Source of the DNA: Burkholderiales bacterium
GTDB lineage: Bacteria > Pseudomonadota > Gammaproteobacteria > Burkholderiales > Burkholderiaceae_C
Length of the DNA stretch: 64,000 nt
Direction: 5' to 3'
Assembly: GCA_016192425.1 (NCBI GenBank)
Contig: JACPUE010000026.1
Span: forward strand, 61,280-125,279
The notes beneath the pieces are model-generated. The model was not told the DNA's origin and ran no database searches. It saw only the letters and a program-made list of their open reading frames with translations. How positions within the stretch are numbered: the stretch's first letter is position 1; each line of letters opens with the position of its first letter. The translations under genes and the position numbers were made by a program. This document shows positions 15,523 through 23,559 of the stretch, in pieces.

Positions 15523-17238
15523 TCATGGACGCTCCAGCAGCTGGATGTCTTTGGGGTAGCGCACCCAGTGCTCGGCGGCAAAGCTGGCGCTGGCGCCTGC
15601 GGCCAGGTTTTGGCGCCAGGCAATGGTGCCGGGGGTGCTGTTCCAGGCCTGCTCGGCGGGCGCGGGGGTGTAGTGTGATTCGACCTCGATCTTCTCGTTG
15701 CGCGAGACGGGCGCGGCGTGCAGCACCTGCAGGTCGATGGCGGTCTTGTGGCGGTTTTCGATCTGGTAGCTGCGGCGTGTCTGGCGCTCGGTGCGGGAGC
15801 CGGTCAGGCCGGTGCTGCCGGTCTTCTGCTGCGCGGGCTCGGCGCGCACCAGCACCAGTTCGTCGCGGCCGAACGACAGGCTGGTGCGCGGCTCTTCGCC
15901 CGGTGTGGCGGCCGGGAGCGCCGAGAAATCCAGGCGGCCCGTGCCCACATAGGTGCCGTCGCGGTACAGGCCCACGCTGCCCGCGGGCCACACGCCGGGG
16001 GGCGGGGCCAGGTCGGCCACCAGGTAGGCGGCCTCTTCCACGCCGGGTGCGGTGCGCACCAGCAGGCGGGCAGGGGCCTGGTGCGTGCCCAGCGCCAGCG
16101 TGATGCGCTGGCCGTTGGACGGCACGCTGATGCGCTGGGGCACCGCAAATTCGGTGGCAAAGCCCTTGTCTGTGGTGCTGACGTCGAAGCTGGGCATTTC
16201 CTCGGCCTGGCGGCGTTCCATGGCCCGAGGCGCGGGTGCGGCGGGCGCTGGCATGGCCATGGGCGCCATGGCGGCGGAGGGGATGGCCAGTTGCGGCGGC
16301 GGGGCCACGTCCAGCGTCCAGGACTGGGGCGGGCGGCCCTGCGTGGCGCGCTGAGGCTGGCCGGTGGAGAGCAGGAGCTGTACGTTGCTCCAGTCCTCGC
16401 CACTGTTTTGCGCGACCAGCGCCAGGCGCTCGATCTGCACACTGGCCTTGGCGCTGTCGAGCATGGCGCGGTAGCTGGGCTGCCAGCCGGGGCCGCGCAC
16501 CTGGTAGTTCAGGCGCAGCTCGCCCTCGCGCTCGGCGGCCAGGTTCACGGTCACCGACACCACGCGCGTGCGCTGGCTGGCCACGCGGTCGCGCTCTGCC
16601 AGCAGGGGCTTGAGGGACAGCTCCAGCGCCTCCTGCCTGCGCAGCAACTGGTGGCTGCGCGCCTTGGCGTCCTGGCCGGTCTTGCGCAGCACGTCGGCGG
16701 TGGCGCCGATCTGTGCAGGGGCCGGGGTGCGCACTGGCGTGGCTTCGTCAGCGCTGGGGCCTGTGGCCACGGACTTGAGGTACTGCTCCACCAACTGCAG
16801 GCCGCCCGCCTCGGCCTTGAGGGTGGCGATCTGGTCTTCCAGCTCGCGGATGCGGCCATCGAGCGGGCTGGCGCAGGCGGCGGCCACATCGCGGTCTTCG
16901 GTCAGCACGCGGAACTCGCCCACGCGCACGCCGCTGTCGGCCTGGATCTGCAGGCTCTGCGCGTCCAGCGATGCGGGCAGACAGGCAATGGTGAGGCTGC
17001 GCGCGCCCGCCGCCACCTTGGCCACGCGCTCCACAGCGGCCACGCCGGGGTACACCGTGACGCGGGCAATGCGCGAGGTGGCCTCCTGGGCCAGGGCAGC
17101 AGTGCTGCACAGCAGCAGTGCGGCGCAGGCCCAGGGGGTGGGCGTCAGAAGAAAGCGAGTGTGCGAAGGCGCAGGGGGCTGGGGCACGGTGGGGGTCTCC
17201 TCAACGGAATCGGCAGTGCGTGGCGCACTGCCGGCCAT
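15523..17238 (-). CDS. DUF4139/DUF4140 domain protein (mucoidy-inhibitor A-like)
   Basis: A 571-residue exported protein. After a signal segment (TPWACAALLLCSTAALAQ, ending near residue 51) comes the DUF4140 head, RIARVTVYPGVAAVERVAKV, then a coiled-coil stretch (about 125-225, RIRELEDQIATLKAEA), then the DUF4139 domain with LRLNYQVRGPGWQPSYRAML and SYQIENRHKTAIDLQVLHAA. Such proteins are beta-rich and presumably periplasmic or surface exposed; their function is not established. A Pro/Ala/Met-rich insert (about 325-350) splits the DUF4139 region. The gene is transcribed with the minus-strand genes to its right, 42 bases after the secreted Ala/Pro-rich protein. Confidence 0.75.
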   Translation of the reverse strand: MAGSAPRTADSVEETPTVPQPPAPSHTRFLLTPTPWACAALLLCSTAALAQEATSRIARVTVYPGVAAVERVAKVAAGARSLTIACLPASLDAQSLQIQADSGVRVGEFRVLTEDRDVAAACASPLDGRIRELEDQIATLKAEAGGLQLVEQYLKSVATGPSADEATPVRTPAPAQIGATADVLRKTGQDAKARSHQLLRRQEALELSLKPLLAERDRVASQRTRVVSVTVNLAAEREGELRLNYQVRGPGWQPSYRAMLDSAKASVQIERLALVAQNSGEDWSNVQLLLSTGQPQRATQGRPPQSWTLDVAPPPQLAIPSAAMAPMAMPAPAAPAPRAMERRQAEEMPSFDVSTTDKGFATEFAVPQRISVPSNGQRITLALGTHQAPARLLVRTAPGVEEAAYLVADLAPPPGVWPAGSVGLYRDGTYVGTGRLDFSALPAATPGEEPRTSLSFGRDELVLVRAEPAQQKTGSTGLTGSRTERQTRRSYQIENRHKTAIDLQVLHAAPVSRNEKIEVESHYTPAPAEQAWNSTPGTIAWRQNLAAGASASFAAEHWVRYPKDIQLLERP

Positions 17239-17280
17239 GCTAGCACCCGCCAGAGCCCGCCAGCCCTGGCACGCCTGGGT

Positions 17281-17742
17281 CTACTGCGCCGCAGCGCGTG
17301 CGGCGGCCGCCTTGGCCTTGGCTTCGTCGGCCTTGCGCTGCAGTTCCTGGGCTTCCTTTTCTGCAGCCTGGGCCTGTGCCTCCTTGGCGGCCTTGGCGTC
17401 CTTGTCGCTGGCACTGCCTGCCAGGGCATTGCCCGCCATGGTGCCTGCGACGGCGCCTACGGCAGCGGCACCCATGGTTCCCATCATGCCGGGGCCGCGC
17501 GCCGCTGGTGCGGCGGCAGCAGCAGGTGCGGGCGCTGCGGCGGCGGTGGGGGCGGCGGGGGGCGCCGGTGCCTGGGGCGCAGCCGGTGGCGTGGGCTTGG
17601 CCGGGGCCTTGCCAATGCTCGCGGGAGGGATGCTGCGCGATCCGCCGCCCAGGCGCTTGGCATGGGCCGTGGTGGGCAGCACGAACGCGGCCATGCTCAG
17701 GGCAATGACGGCGGCAGCGGTACGGGAGATGGAGGTGGTCAT
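17281..17742 (-). CDS. Small exported Ala/Pro-rich protein with C-terminal coiled coil
   Basis: A 153-residue protein of unrecognised function. It has a signal peptide (AAVIALSMAAFVLPTTAHA), a low-complexity Ala/Pro region, a Gly/Met-rich segment (GPGMMGTMGAAAVGAVAGTM) that resembles glycine-zipper membrane segments, and a charged Ala/Lys/Glu coiled coil at the end (KEAQAQAAEKEAQELQRKAD). The ATG at 17742, with an AAGGA upstream, gives the signal peptide. It may be an envelope-associated glycine-zipper protein. It lies 28 bases after the BI-1 gene on the same strand. Confidence 0.55.
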   Translation of the reverse strand: MTTSISRTAAAVIALSMAAFVLPTTAHAKRLGGGSRSIPPASIGKAPAKPTPPAAPQAPAPPAAPTAAAAPAPAAAAAPAARGPGMMGTMGAAAVGAVAGTMAGNALAGSASDKDAKAAKEAQAQAAEKEAQELQRKADEAKAKAAAARAAAQ

Positions 17743-17770
17743 GGCAAAGAATCCTTGCAAAGTGTGGAGA

Positions 17771-18448
17771 TCAGTCGTTGCCGCCCAGGCCGAACAGGCT
17801 CAGCAGGCTGGTGAACAGGTTGAACAGTGAAACGAACAGGCCCACGGTGGCCATCACGTAGTTGGTTTCGCCGCCGCTCACGATGCGGCTGGTCTCGAAC
17901 AGGATCAGCCCGGCCGACAGCAGCGCCACCATGGCAGACACCGCCAGGCCCAGCGCAGGCATCTGTAAGAACATGGCCGCCAGCCCCGCGAGGATGGCGA
18001 TCACCATGCCCGCGAACAGAAAGCCGCCCATGAAGCTGAAGTCACGGCGTGTGGCCAGCACCCAGCCCGACAGGGCCAGGAAGGTGGCGCCGGTGGCGCC
18101 CAGCGCCATGGCAATGGTCTGTGCGCCGCCGGGCAGTGCCAGCTGTGCGGCCAGCACCGGGCCCAGCGTGTAGCCCATGAAACCGGTCAGGGCGAACACA
18201 CCGCCCACGGCCCAGCCGCTGTTCTGCTTTTTGTGGATGAAGAACAGCAGGCCGAAGTAGCCCACCAGCGTGAGCAACAGGCCCGGATGCGGCAGGCGCA
18301 GGGCCGCCGACAGGCTGGCCACGGCGGCGCTGAACAGCAGCGTGAGCGACAGCAGCGCATAGGTGTTGCGCAGCACCCGGTGCGTGCCCAGGGTGGCGGC
18401 AATGCCGGTGTGTGCGACACCGGAGCGGTAAAGCGAGGGGGTGTTCAT
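17771..18448 (-). CDS. Bax inhibitor-1/YccA family membrane protein (first copy)
   Basis: A 225-residue protein with seven hydrophobic segments and the BI-1 family traits RVLRNTYALLSLTLLFSAAVA (first helix), a helix ending SGWVLATRRDFSFMGGFLF and GLILFETSRIVSGGETNYVMA near the C-terminus. Proteins of this family are inner-membrane, YccA-like, and are linked to FtsH protease control and calcium leak. The ATG at 18448 follows GGAGA. It is divergent from an nhaR-like regulator over 101 bases. A second BI-1 gene lies at 37929-38639. Confidence 0.9.
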   Translation of the reverse strand: MNTPSLYRSGVAHTGIAATLGTHRVLRNTYALLSLTLLFSAAVASLSAALRLPHPGLLLTLVGYFGLLFFIHKKQNSGWAVGGVFALTGFMGYTLGPVLAAQLALPGGAQTIAMALGATGATFLALSGWVLATRRDFSFMGGFLFAGMVIAILAGLAAMFLQMPALGLAVSAMVALLSAGLILFETSRIVSGGETNYVMATVGLFVSLFNLFTSLLSLFGLGGND

Positions 18449-18549
18449 GGTGTGGTCTCCAGTGAAAGAACAGGTGCTGCAAAGGTAGGGCATGCAAGCT
18501 GTAGAAAAAAGCAGAAGAAATAAGAAATTGATTCCCGTAATATCTGAAT

Positions 18550-19443
18550 ATGAGCATTCCCTTCAACTACCGGCACCTGTACTACTTCTGGATGGTGGCC
18601 AAGGAAGGCAGCATGTCCCATGCGGCGGCGCGGCTGGACATGGCCGTGCAGACCGTCAGCGCCCAGGTGCGCGAACTGGAGCGCGACCTGGGCTGCCAGT
18701 TGCTGCGGCCCGCAGGCCGGGGGCTGGCACTGACCGAAGCGGGCGTGGCAGCGCTGCGCCAGGCCGAGCAGATCTTCCAGCTGGGCGAGGCACTGCCTGA
18801 GCTGGTGCGCGCCCAGGCGCAACAACCTGTGGTGCGTCTGGTGGTCGGCATTGCCGACGGCCTGCCCAAGCTCGAAGTGCAGCGCCTGTTGCGCCCGGTG
18901 CTGGCGGTGCCGGGTTTGCGCCTGGTGTGCCACGAAGGCGAAATGGCCGACCTGCTGGCCGACCTGGCACTGCACCGGCTCGACGTGGTGCTGGCCGACC
19001 ACCCCGCACCGTACCGCCCGCACCTGCGGGTGCACAACCACCCGCTGGGCCGTTCGGCCATGGGCTGGTATGCGGCGCCGCAGTGGTGGGAGCGGGCCGC
19101 GCAGGGCTTTCCGGCATCACTGCAGGAGGTGCCGGTGCTGCTGCCCACGCAACACGCCATCGTGCGCGGCCAGATCGACCAGTGGCTGGCCCAGCAGGGC
19201 CTGCGCCCGCGCGTAGTGGGCGAGTTTGAGGACAATGCCTTGCTGGAGGCCTTTGGCAGCACGGGGCTGGGTGTGTTTCCTGGCGCAGTGGCCGCGCAGG
19301 CCGAGCTGGAGCGGCGCATCCAGGTGCGCCTGCTGGGCGCGTGCGATGGGGTGGAGGAGCAGTACTACGCCATCAGCACCGAGCGGCGCGTGGCACACCC
19401 GCTGGTGCAGCAGTTGCTGGGAGCGCGCGCCGTGCTATCGTGA
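18550..19443 (+). CDS. nhaR: LysR family regulator, NhaR-like
   Basis: A 297-residue LysR-type regulator whose helix-turn-helix region, FNYRHLYYFWMVAKEGSMS followed by AAARLDMAVQTVSAQVRELE, is characteristic of NhaR, the sodium-responsive activator of the Na+/H+ antiporter gene nhaA in enterobacteria. The rest is a substrate-binding-type effector domain. No nhaA lies beside it; the divergent neighbour is a BI-1 protein, and a CPA2-type antiporter is encoded 16 kb away. The symbol is assigned by similarity of the DNA-binding domain; its target here is unknown. Confidence 0.75.
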   Translation: MSIPFNYRHLYYFWMVAKEGSMSHAAARLDMAVQTVSAQVRELERDLGCQLLRPAGRGLALTEAGVAALRQAEQIFQLGEALPELVRAQAQQPVVRLVVGIADGLPKLEVQRLLRPVLAVPGLRLVCHEGEMADLLADLALHRLDVVLADHPAPYRPHLRVHNHPLGRSAMGWYAAPQWWERAAQGFPASLQEVPVLLPTQHAIVRGQIDQWLAQQGLRPRVVGEFEDNALLEAFGSTGLGVFPGAVAAQAELERRIQVRLLGACDGVEEQYYAISTERRVAHPLVQQLLGARAVLS

Positions 19444-19471
19444 CGGTGCGCTCAATGCGGAAAGGATATCT

Positions 19472-20278
19472 ATGCAGCCCATTCGCATGCACCTGGGTTT
19501 TCAATCTCTCAAGGCCTTGGCCGTGTACCCGCGCCTTGCACGCTGGATCGCTGCGCTGTGTATCGGCGGATGGGCAGGAATGGCCGCATGTGCGGCAGAG
19601 CCCGTGCGGGTGCTGACGGAGGAATTTCCTCCATACAACTACACCGAGAACAGCCGCATCACAGGTCTGAGCACCGAGGTGGTGGAGGCGGTGTTCAAAG
19701 AGCTGGGTTTGCAGGGCCAGTACCAATCCATGCCTTGGGCGCGGGCCTACGAAACGGCACGCACCACCCCTGGCGTCCTGATTTACAGCATAGGACGCAC
19801 GCCGGAACGCGACAAACTCTTCAAGTGGGTGGGGGTGATTGCACCAACGGTGTACTACCTGTATGGACACCCGGGACGCAGCTATCGGGTGGATTCCCTG
19901 GAGGCCGCCAAGAATTACCAGATTGGCACCGTCAATGAGGATGTGGGCGAGCAGTTCCTGGTCAAGCACGGCTTTGTCAAGGGCAAGAACCTGCAGTCCA
20001 GTGTGAAGTACGAGCACAACTACGAGAAGCTGAAGGCGGGCCGCGTGGATCTCTGGATCATGAGTGAATTGACCGCATCCTATCTGGCACGCCAGGCCGG
20101 CGACGATCCCCGGCAAACCTTGTCCAAGGTCTATCGCATTCCCGAACTCAGCAGTGAGGGCTACTACATGGCGTTTGGCGCGCAGACGCCTGACGCAACG
20201 GTCGAGCAGTTCCGCAAGGCGCTGGAGGCTTTGCGCAGCAATGGCACCTACGACCGATTGCAGCGCAAATGGCAATGA
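19472..20278 (+). CDS. Periplasmic solute-binding-like protein (SBP_bac_3 type), sensory
   Basis: A 268-residue exported protein. A signal segment ending WAGMAACAAE is followed by VRVLTEEFPPYNYTENSRIT, the classic start of family-3 amino-acid-type binding proteins, then SMPWARAYETARTTPGVLIY, RTPERDKLFKWVG and ELSSEGYYMAF. The 'PWARA' variant of the fold is common in orphan binding proteins that are not tied to an ABC importer, and no permease or ATPase gene is near. It opens the signalling island, 245 bases before the EAL gene, and a relative closes it at 32922-33656. It probably senses a periplasmic ligand rather than transporting it. Confidence 0.8.
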   Translation: MQPIRMHLGFQSLKALAVYPRLARWIAALCIGGWAGMAACAAEPVRVLTEEFPPYNYTENSRITGLSTEVVEAVFKELGLQGQYQSMPWARAYETARTTPGVLIYSIGRTPERDKLFKWVGVIAPTVYYLYGHPGRSYRVDSLEAAKNYQIGTVNEDVGEQFLVKHGFVKGKNLQSSVKYEHNYEKLKAGRVDLWIMSELTASYLARQAGDDPRQTLSKVYRIPELSSEGYYMAFGAQTPDATVEQFRKALEALRSNGTYDRLQRKWQ

Positions 20279-20398
20279 GCCTGGTTTCCGCATTGCAAAG
20301 GGCTTGAGTTTCGGCACCAGCAAGGCATGATGGTGCAAGTGGCAAGCGGCCGCACCCGATGGCGGCATATCATCCGGTATGCCACGTGGAGAAAAGAC

Positions 20399-20527
20399 AT
20401 GGCAGGCCAAACCAGCGTACATCTTGTGCATGCAGTGTGGCAGCCCGAGGCCGGGCGGTGCTTGCTCACCAGCCGCTGGCTGGCCGCTGCTTGGTGGAAA
20501 GCCTCTTCTTTGATCGGCCCGTCATGA
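20399..20527 (+). CDS. Candidate 42-residue ORF coupled to the EAL gene
   Basis: MAGQTSVHLVHAVWQ starts at 20399 behind a GGAG with 7-base spacing. The frame ends with a TGA that overlaps the ATG of the EAL-REC gene (ATGA at 20524-20527). The peptide has four Trp and no recognised motif. The EAL gene itself lacks a good ribosome-binding site, so translation of this ORF could deliver ribosomes to it. The surrounding 245-base gap holds nothing else obvious. The call rests on spacing and coupling only. Confidence 0.4.
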   Translation: MAGQTSVHLVHAVWQPEAGRCLLTSRWLAAAWWKASSLIGPS

Positions 20528-22158
20528 CAGATCTTTCCATCAAGCGCCTGGCGCGCAACGACGGCTTGCGGGTGGCGCTGGCGCGCGGTGAATTCGAGGT
20601 GTTTTACCAACCCAAGGTCAGTTGTCTCAGCGGAGCGATTGTCGGGGTTGAGGCCTTGGTGCGCTGGCACCATCCGGAGTGTGGTCTGGTGGCGCCAGGC
20701 GAGTTCATACCGGCGTTCGAGCGGCTCCACCTGATAGAGCCATTGGGGTCCTGGGTGTTGCAGGAGGCCTGCGCCCAGGTGGGGCGCTGGCAAGCTGCCG
20801 GGATCGAGTCGCCGGTGGTGGCGGTAAACCTCTCGGCGCACCAGTTCGAGAGTGGCGAACTGGTGGAACAGGTGCGCCAGGCCATCCATGCAGGCGCCAT
20901 TGCGCCGGATCGGCTGGAGCTTGAACTGACCGAGAGCCTGCTGATGCGCCACGTAGAGGGTGTGGTGCAGACGCTGGCACAGTTGCACGACTTCGGAGTC
21001 CGTTTGTCGGTGGACGATTTCGGAACGGGCTACTCCAGTCTTGCCTACCTCAAGCAGTTTCCGCTGGATGCAGTCAAGATTGACCGCTCCTTCATCCGCG
21101 ACATCACCGCCGACCCGGACGACGCCTCCATCACGCGGGCCATCATCACCATGGCCCACCAGTTGAAGCTCAAGGTGATCGCCGAAGGCGTGGAGACCGA
21201 GGGGCAGCTCAAGTTGCTGGTTGCCAACCAGTGCGACGAGATCCAGGGCTACTATTTCAGCCGCCCGATCCCTGCCAGCGAGATGGAATCCATGCTGCGC
21301 GAAAAGCGCTGTCTTGCGCAGGATCTGCTCAGTGTGCGCCAGCGCCAGAGAACCATCCTGATCGTGGACGACGAGCAGCCCATCATCAACGCGCTGTGCC
21401 GGTTGCTGCGCCAGGATGGCTACAGCATCCTTTGCGCCACCAATGCCATGGAGGGGCTGGAGATCCTTGCGAAGAACGAAGTGGACGTGGTGCTGTCAGA
21501 CCAGCGCATGCCGGGGATGATGGGGGTCGAGTTTCTGCGCAGGGTCAAGTCCATCCATCCAGGCACAGTGCGCATGGTGCTTTCCGGTTACGCGGACCTG
21601 CAGTCGGTCACCGACGCCATCAACGAAGGCGCCATCTACAAGTACATCACCAAGCCGTGGGACCGTGACCGGCTGCGCAGCCTTGTGCAGGATGCGTTTC
21701 GGCAGAAAGAGCTGGTAGACGAAACCCGGATCGGGGGCGCGGTGCCTGCGCTGGTGAATGCTGGCAACCTGCAAATCAGGGGACGGTTCAGCAGCCACCA
21801 TCTGCCACCCATCCGGGAGGAGCGCAGCGCAGAGGCTGAACCCACGGCGTTGTCTGCACAGGACGTGCTGGGCGAGCTGGGCCTTCCGATCATTGGCATT
21901 GACCCGCAGGGCACGATTGTGTATGCCAACCAGGAGGCGCAGTCTGCCCTGGGCGCCAAGGAGTCCTTGTGCGGCTACAGCGCCGCGCAAGTGCTGCCTG
22001 GTGCGCTGGCATTGTGGGCAGGGGTGGGAAGGTGCCGTGAGACAAGGTGGCAAGGCACACGGGCTGCTTACCGGGTGCTCCTGCGCCCCATGACATTGCC
22101 AGGACATGCAGGTGGCACGCTGCTGGTGCTGCTTCCAGAGGCTGAGGCCGGTGAGTAG
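20524..22158 (+). CDS. EAL-REC-PAS protein: cyclic di-GMP phosphodiesterase with C-terminal receiver
   Basis: A 544-residue cytoplasmic protein. Residues about 10-260 form an EAL domain with the essential motifs present: VEALVRWHHP, VNLSAHQF, LELELTES, DDFGTGYSSLAYLKQFPLD, KIDRSFI and IAEGVETE, so it should hydrolyse cyclic di-GMP to pGpG. A receiver domain follows (about 278-395): ILIVDDEQP, phosphoacceptor Asp in VVLSDQRMPGMMG near residue 326, and the KPWD lysine. A PAS-like segment (GLPIIGIDPQGTIVYANQEAQ) ends the chain. A receiver placed after EAL is the reverse of the common order. It converges with the REC-HD-GYP gene. The nearby histidine kinases are obvious candidates to phosphorylate it. 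Confidence 0.88.
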   Translation: MTDLSIKRLARNDGLRVALARGEFEVFYQPKVSCLSGAIVGVEALVRWHHPECGLVAPGEFIPAFERLHLIEPLGSWVLQEACAQVGRWQAAGIESPVVAVNLSAHQFESGELVEQVRQAIHAGAIAPDRLELELTESLLMRHVEGVVQTLAQLHDFGVRLSVDDFGTGYSSLAYLKQFPLDAVKIDRSFIRDITADPDDASITRAIITMAHQLKLKVIAEGVETEGQLKLLVANQCDEIQGYYFSRPIPASEMESMLREKRCLAQDLLSVRQRQRTILIVDDEQPIINALCRLLRQDGYSILCATNAMEGLEILAKNEVDVVLSDQRMPGMMGVEFLRRVKSIHPGTVRMVLSGYADLQSVTDAINEGAIYKYITKPWDRDRLRSLVQDAFRQKELVDETRIGGAVPALVNAGNLQIRGRFSSHHLPPIREERSAEAEPTALSAQDVLGELGLPIIGIDPQGTIVYANQEAQSALGAKESLCGYSAAQVLPGALALWAGVGRCRETRWQGTRAAYRVLLRPMTLPGHAGGTLLVLLPEAEAGE

Positions 22159-22212
22159 TGCGTCGCACGCAAGGGCATGCCTGCCCGCACCCCCTGGGGG
22201 CGCGATGTGCGT

Positions 22213-23559
22213 TCAGTCCTTGACGTAAACGCTCAGTTCCACGCCCTCTGAATTTTCATAGACCTGCATGCGCTCGATCAGTTTTGCGCTGAGCACTTGA
22301 TCGACGCCCAGCAGCAATGCGCCGCTGGTTCGCGTGAATTCCCGGCTCAGCACCATACCGGGCTGCAGTTCTGAGAGCCTGAGCTGGCGCTCGCGCACCG
22401 GCGGCTTCGGGGCGGCGGTGGTCACGGCGACCAGTGCATCCAGTGCTTGCGGGTCGTAGCGCTTGCCGCGGTCTTTTTCCAGTGTCTGGCGCGCTTCTTC
22501 GGGCTTGAAGCGCAGCGCCGAGAAGGTGCCGATCTGCAGGCTGTCGTAGTCGTTGGCCACGGCCAGCAGGCGGGCTCCCAGCGGGATGTCATGCCCTTGC
22601 AGGCCATCCGGAAAGCCCTGTCCGTCAAAGCGCTCATGGTGGTGGCGCACCAGCTTGGTCACCGGCGCCAGTTCGTCCAGCGCCATCAGTGCCGTGACTC
22701 CATCCACGGGGTGCTTGCGGTAGGTCACCAGGTCTTCTGGGCTCATGGTGCGAACCGCGCGCGTCAGCAACTCGTCCGGGAAACCGATCTTTCCAATGTC
22801 GTGCAGCATGCCGGCAATAAAGACGTTCTGCACGTTCAGATTGGTCATTCCCATGTGGATGGCCATGGACCGTGCCAGTGCCGCCACCCTGCGTGAATGC
22901 CCTGCCAGCACAGGGTGGCGCATTTCCATGAGGGTGGAAAAGATTTTCACGGCAGTCAGGAAGCTCTGCTTGAGCTTCTCGTGGGCGCGCTGCAGGTCTG
23001 CCGTGCGTTCCAGCACCTTGGTTTCGAGCGATTCGTTGAGCTGGCGCAGGCTCTCGTTCTGCTCTCGGGTCAGGGCTTCGAGCCGATCCTTCTCGCGCTG
23101 CAGCGCCCGTGTTTCGAGGGCTTGGCGTATGGTCAGCACCATGTCCTCGTCGGTCCAGGGCTTGCTGACGTAGCGGTAGATCTGCCCCTGGTTCACGGCC
23201 TCGATGGTGGAGGAAATGTCGGCATAACCCGTCAGAAGAATGCGCACCACCTCAGGCCAGCCTTCACGCACGGCCTTGAGGAATTGGGCGCCATCCATGT
23301 GCGGCATGCGCATGTCGGAAATCACCAGATCGACAGGCTCGCTGCGCAAGACCTCCAGGCCCTGGGCGCCGCCTTCTGCCACCAGCACCCGGTAGCCGCA
23401 GGGCCTGAACAGCCGCCGCAGCGACGATAGGATGTTGGGCTCATCGTCCACGCACAGCACGGTGTATGGAGGCTGTGTCGGCCCCAAAGGCGATCCGGGG
23501 GGCTGGCCACTCCCGGCTTCGGCAGGAGTGGCAGTGATGTTGCTCGCCGTATCAGGCAT
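22213..23559 (-). CDS. Response regulator with HD-GYP phosphodiesterase domain
   Basis: A 448-residue protein: receiver (about 33-150, LCVDDEP, phosphoacceptor Asp82 in VISDMRMP, KPW), a coiled coil (about 150-205, TREQNESLRQLNESLETKVLER), then an HD-GYP domain (about 205-390) with AGMLHDIGKIGFPDELL and VRHHHERFDGQGFPDGLQG. The GYP triplet reads GFP, but metal-binding His and Asp are present, so cyclic di-GMP hydrolysis is plausible. It is the last gene of a six-gene minus-strand operon and overlaps the histidine kinase upstream by 8 bp, making that kinase its likely partner. Confidence 0.9.
   Translation of the reverse strand: MPDTASNITATPAEAGSGQPPGSPLGPTQPPYTVLCVDDEPNILSSLRRLFRPCGYRVLVAEGGAQGLEVLRSEPVDLVISDMRMPHMDGAQFLKAVREGWPEVVRILLTGYADISSTIEAVNQGQIYRYVSKPWTDEDMVLTIRQALETRALQREKDRLEALTREQNESLRQLNESLETKVLERTADLQRAHEKLKQSFLTAVKIFSTLMEMRHPVLAGHSRRVAALARSMAIHMGMTNLNVQNVFIAGMLHDIGKIGFPDELLTRAVRTMSPEDLVTYRKHPVDGVTALMALDELAPVTKLVRHHHERFDGQGFPDGLQGHDIPLGARLLAVANDYDSLQIGTFSALRFKPEEARQTLEKDRGKRYDPQALDALVAVTTAAPKPPVRERQLRLSELQPGMVLSREFTRTSGALLLGVDQVLSAKLIERMQVYENSEGVELSVYVKD

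Noticed and set aside
15718..17814. Long plus-strand frame opposite the DUF4139 gene
   Set aside because: Low-complexity His/Gly/Leu text with no domain; the opposite strand has a signal peptide and both family domains.
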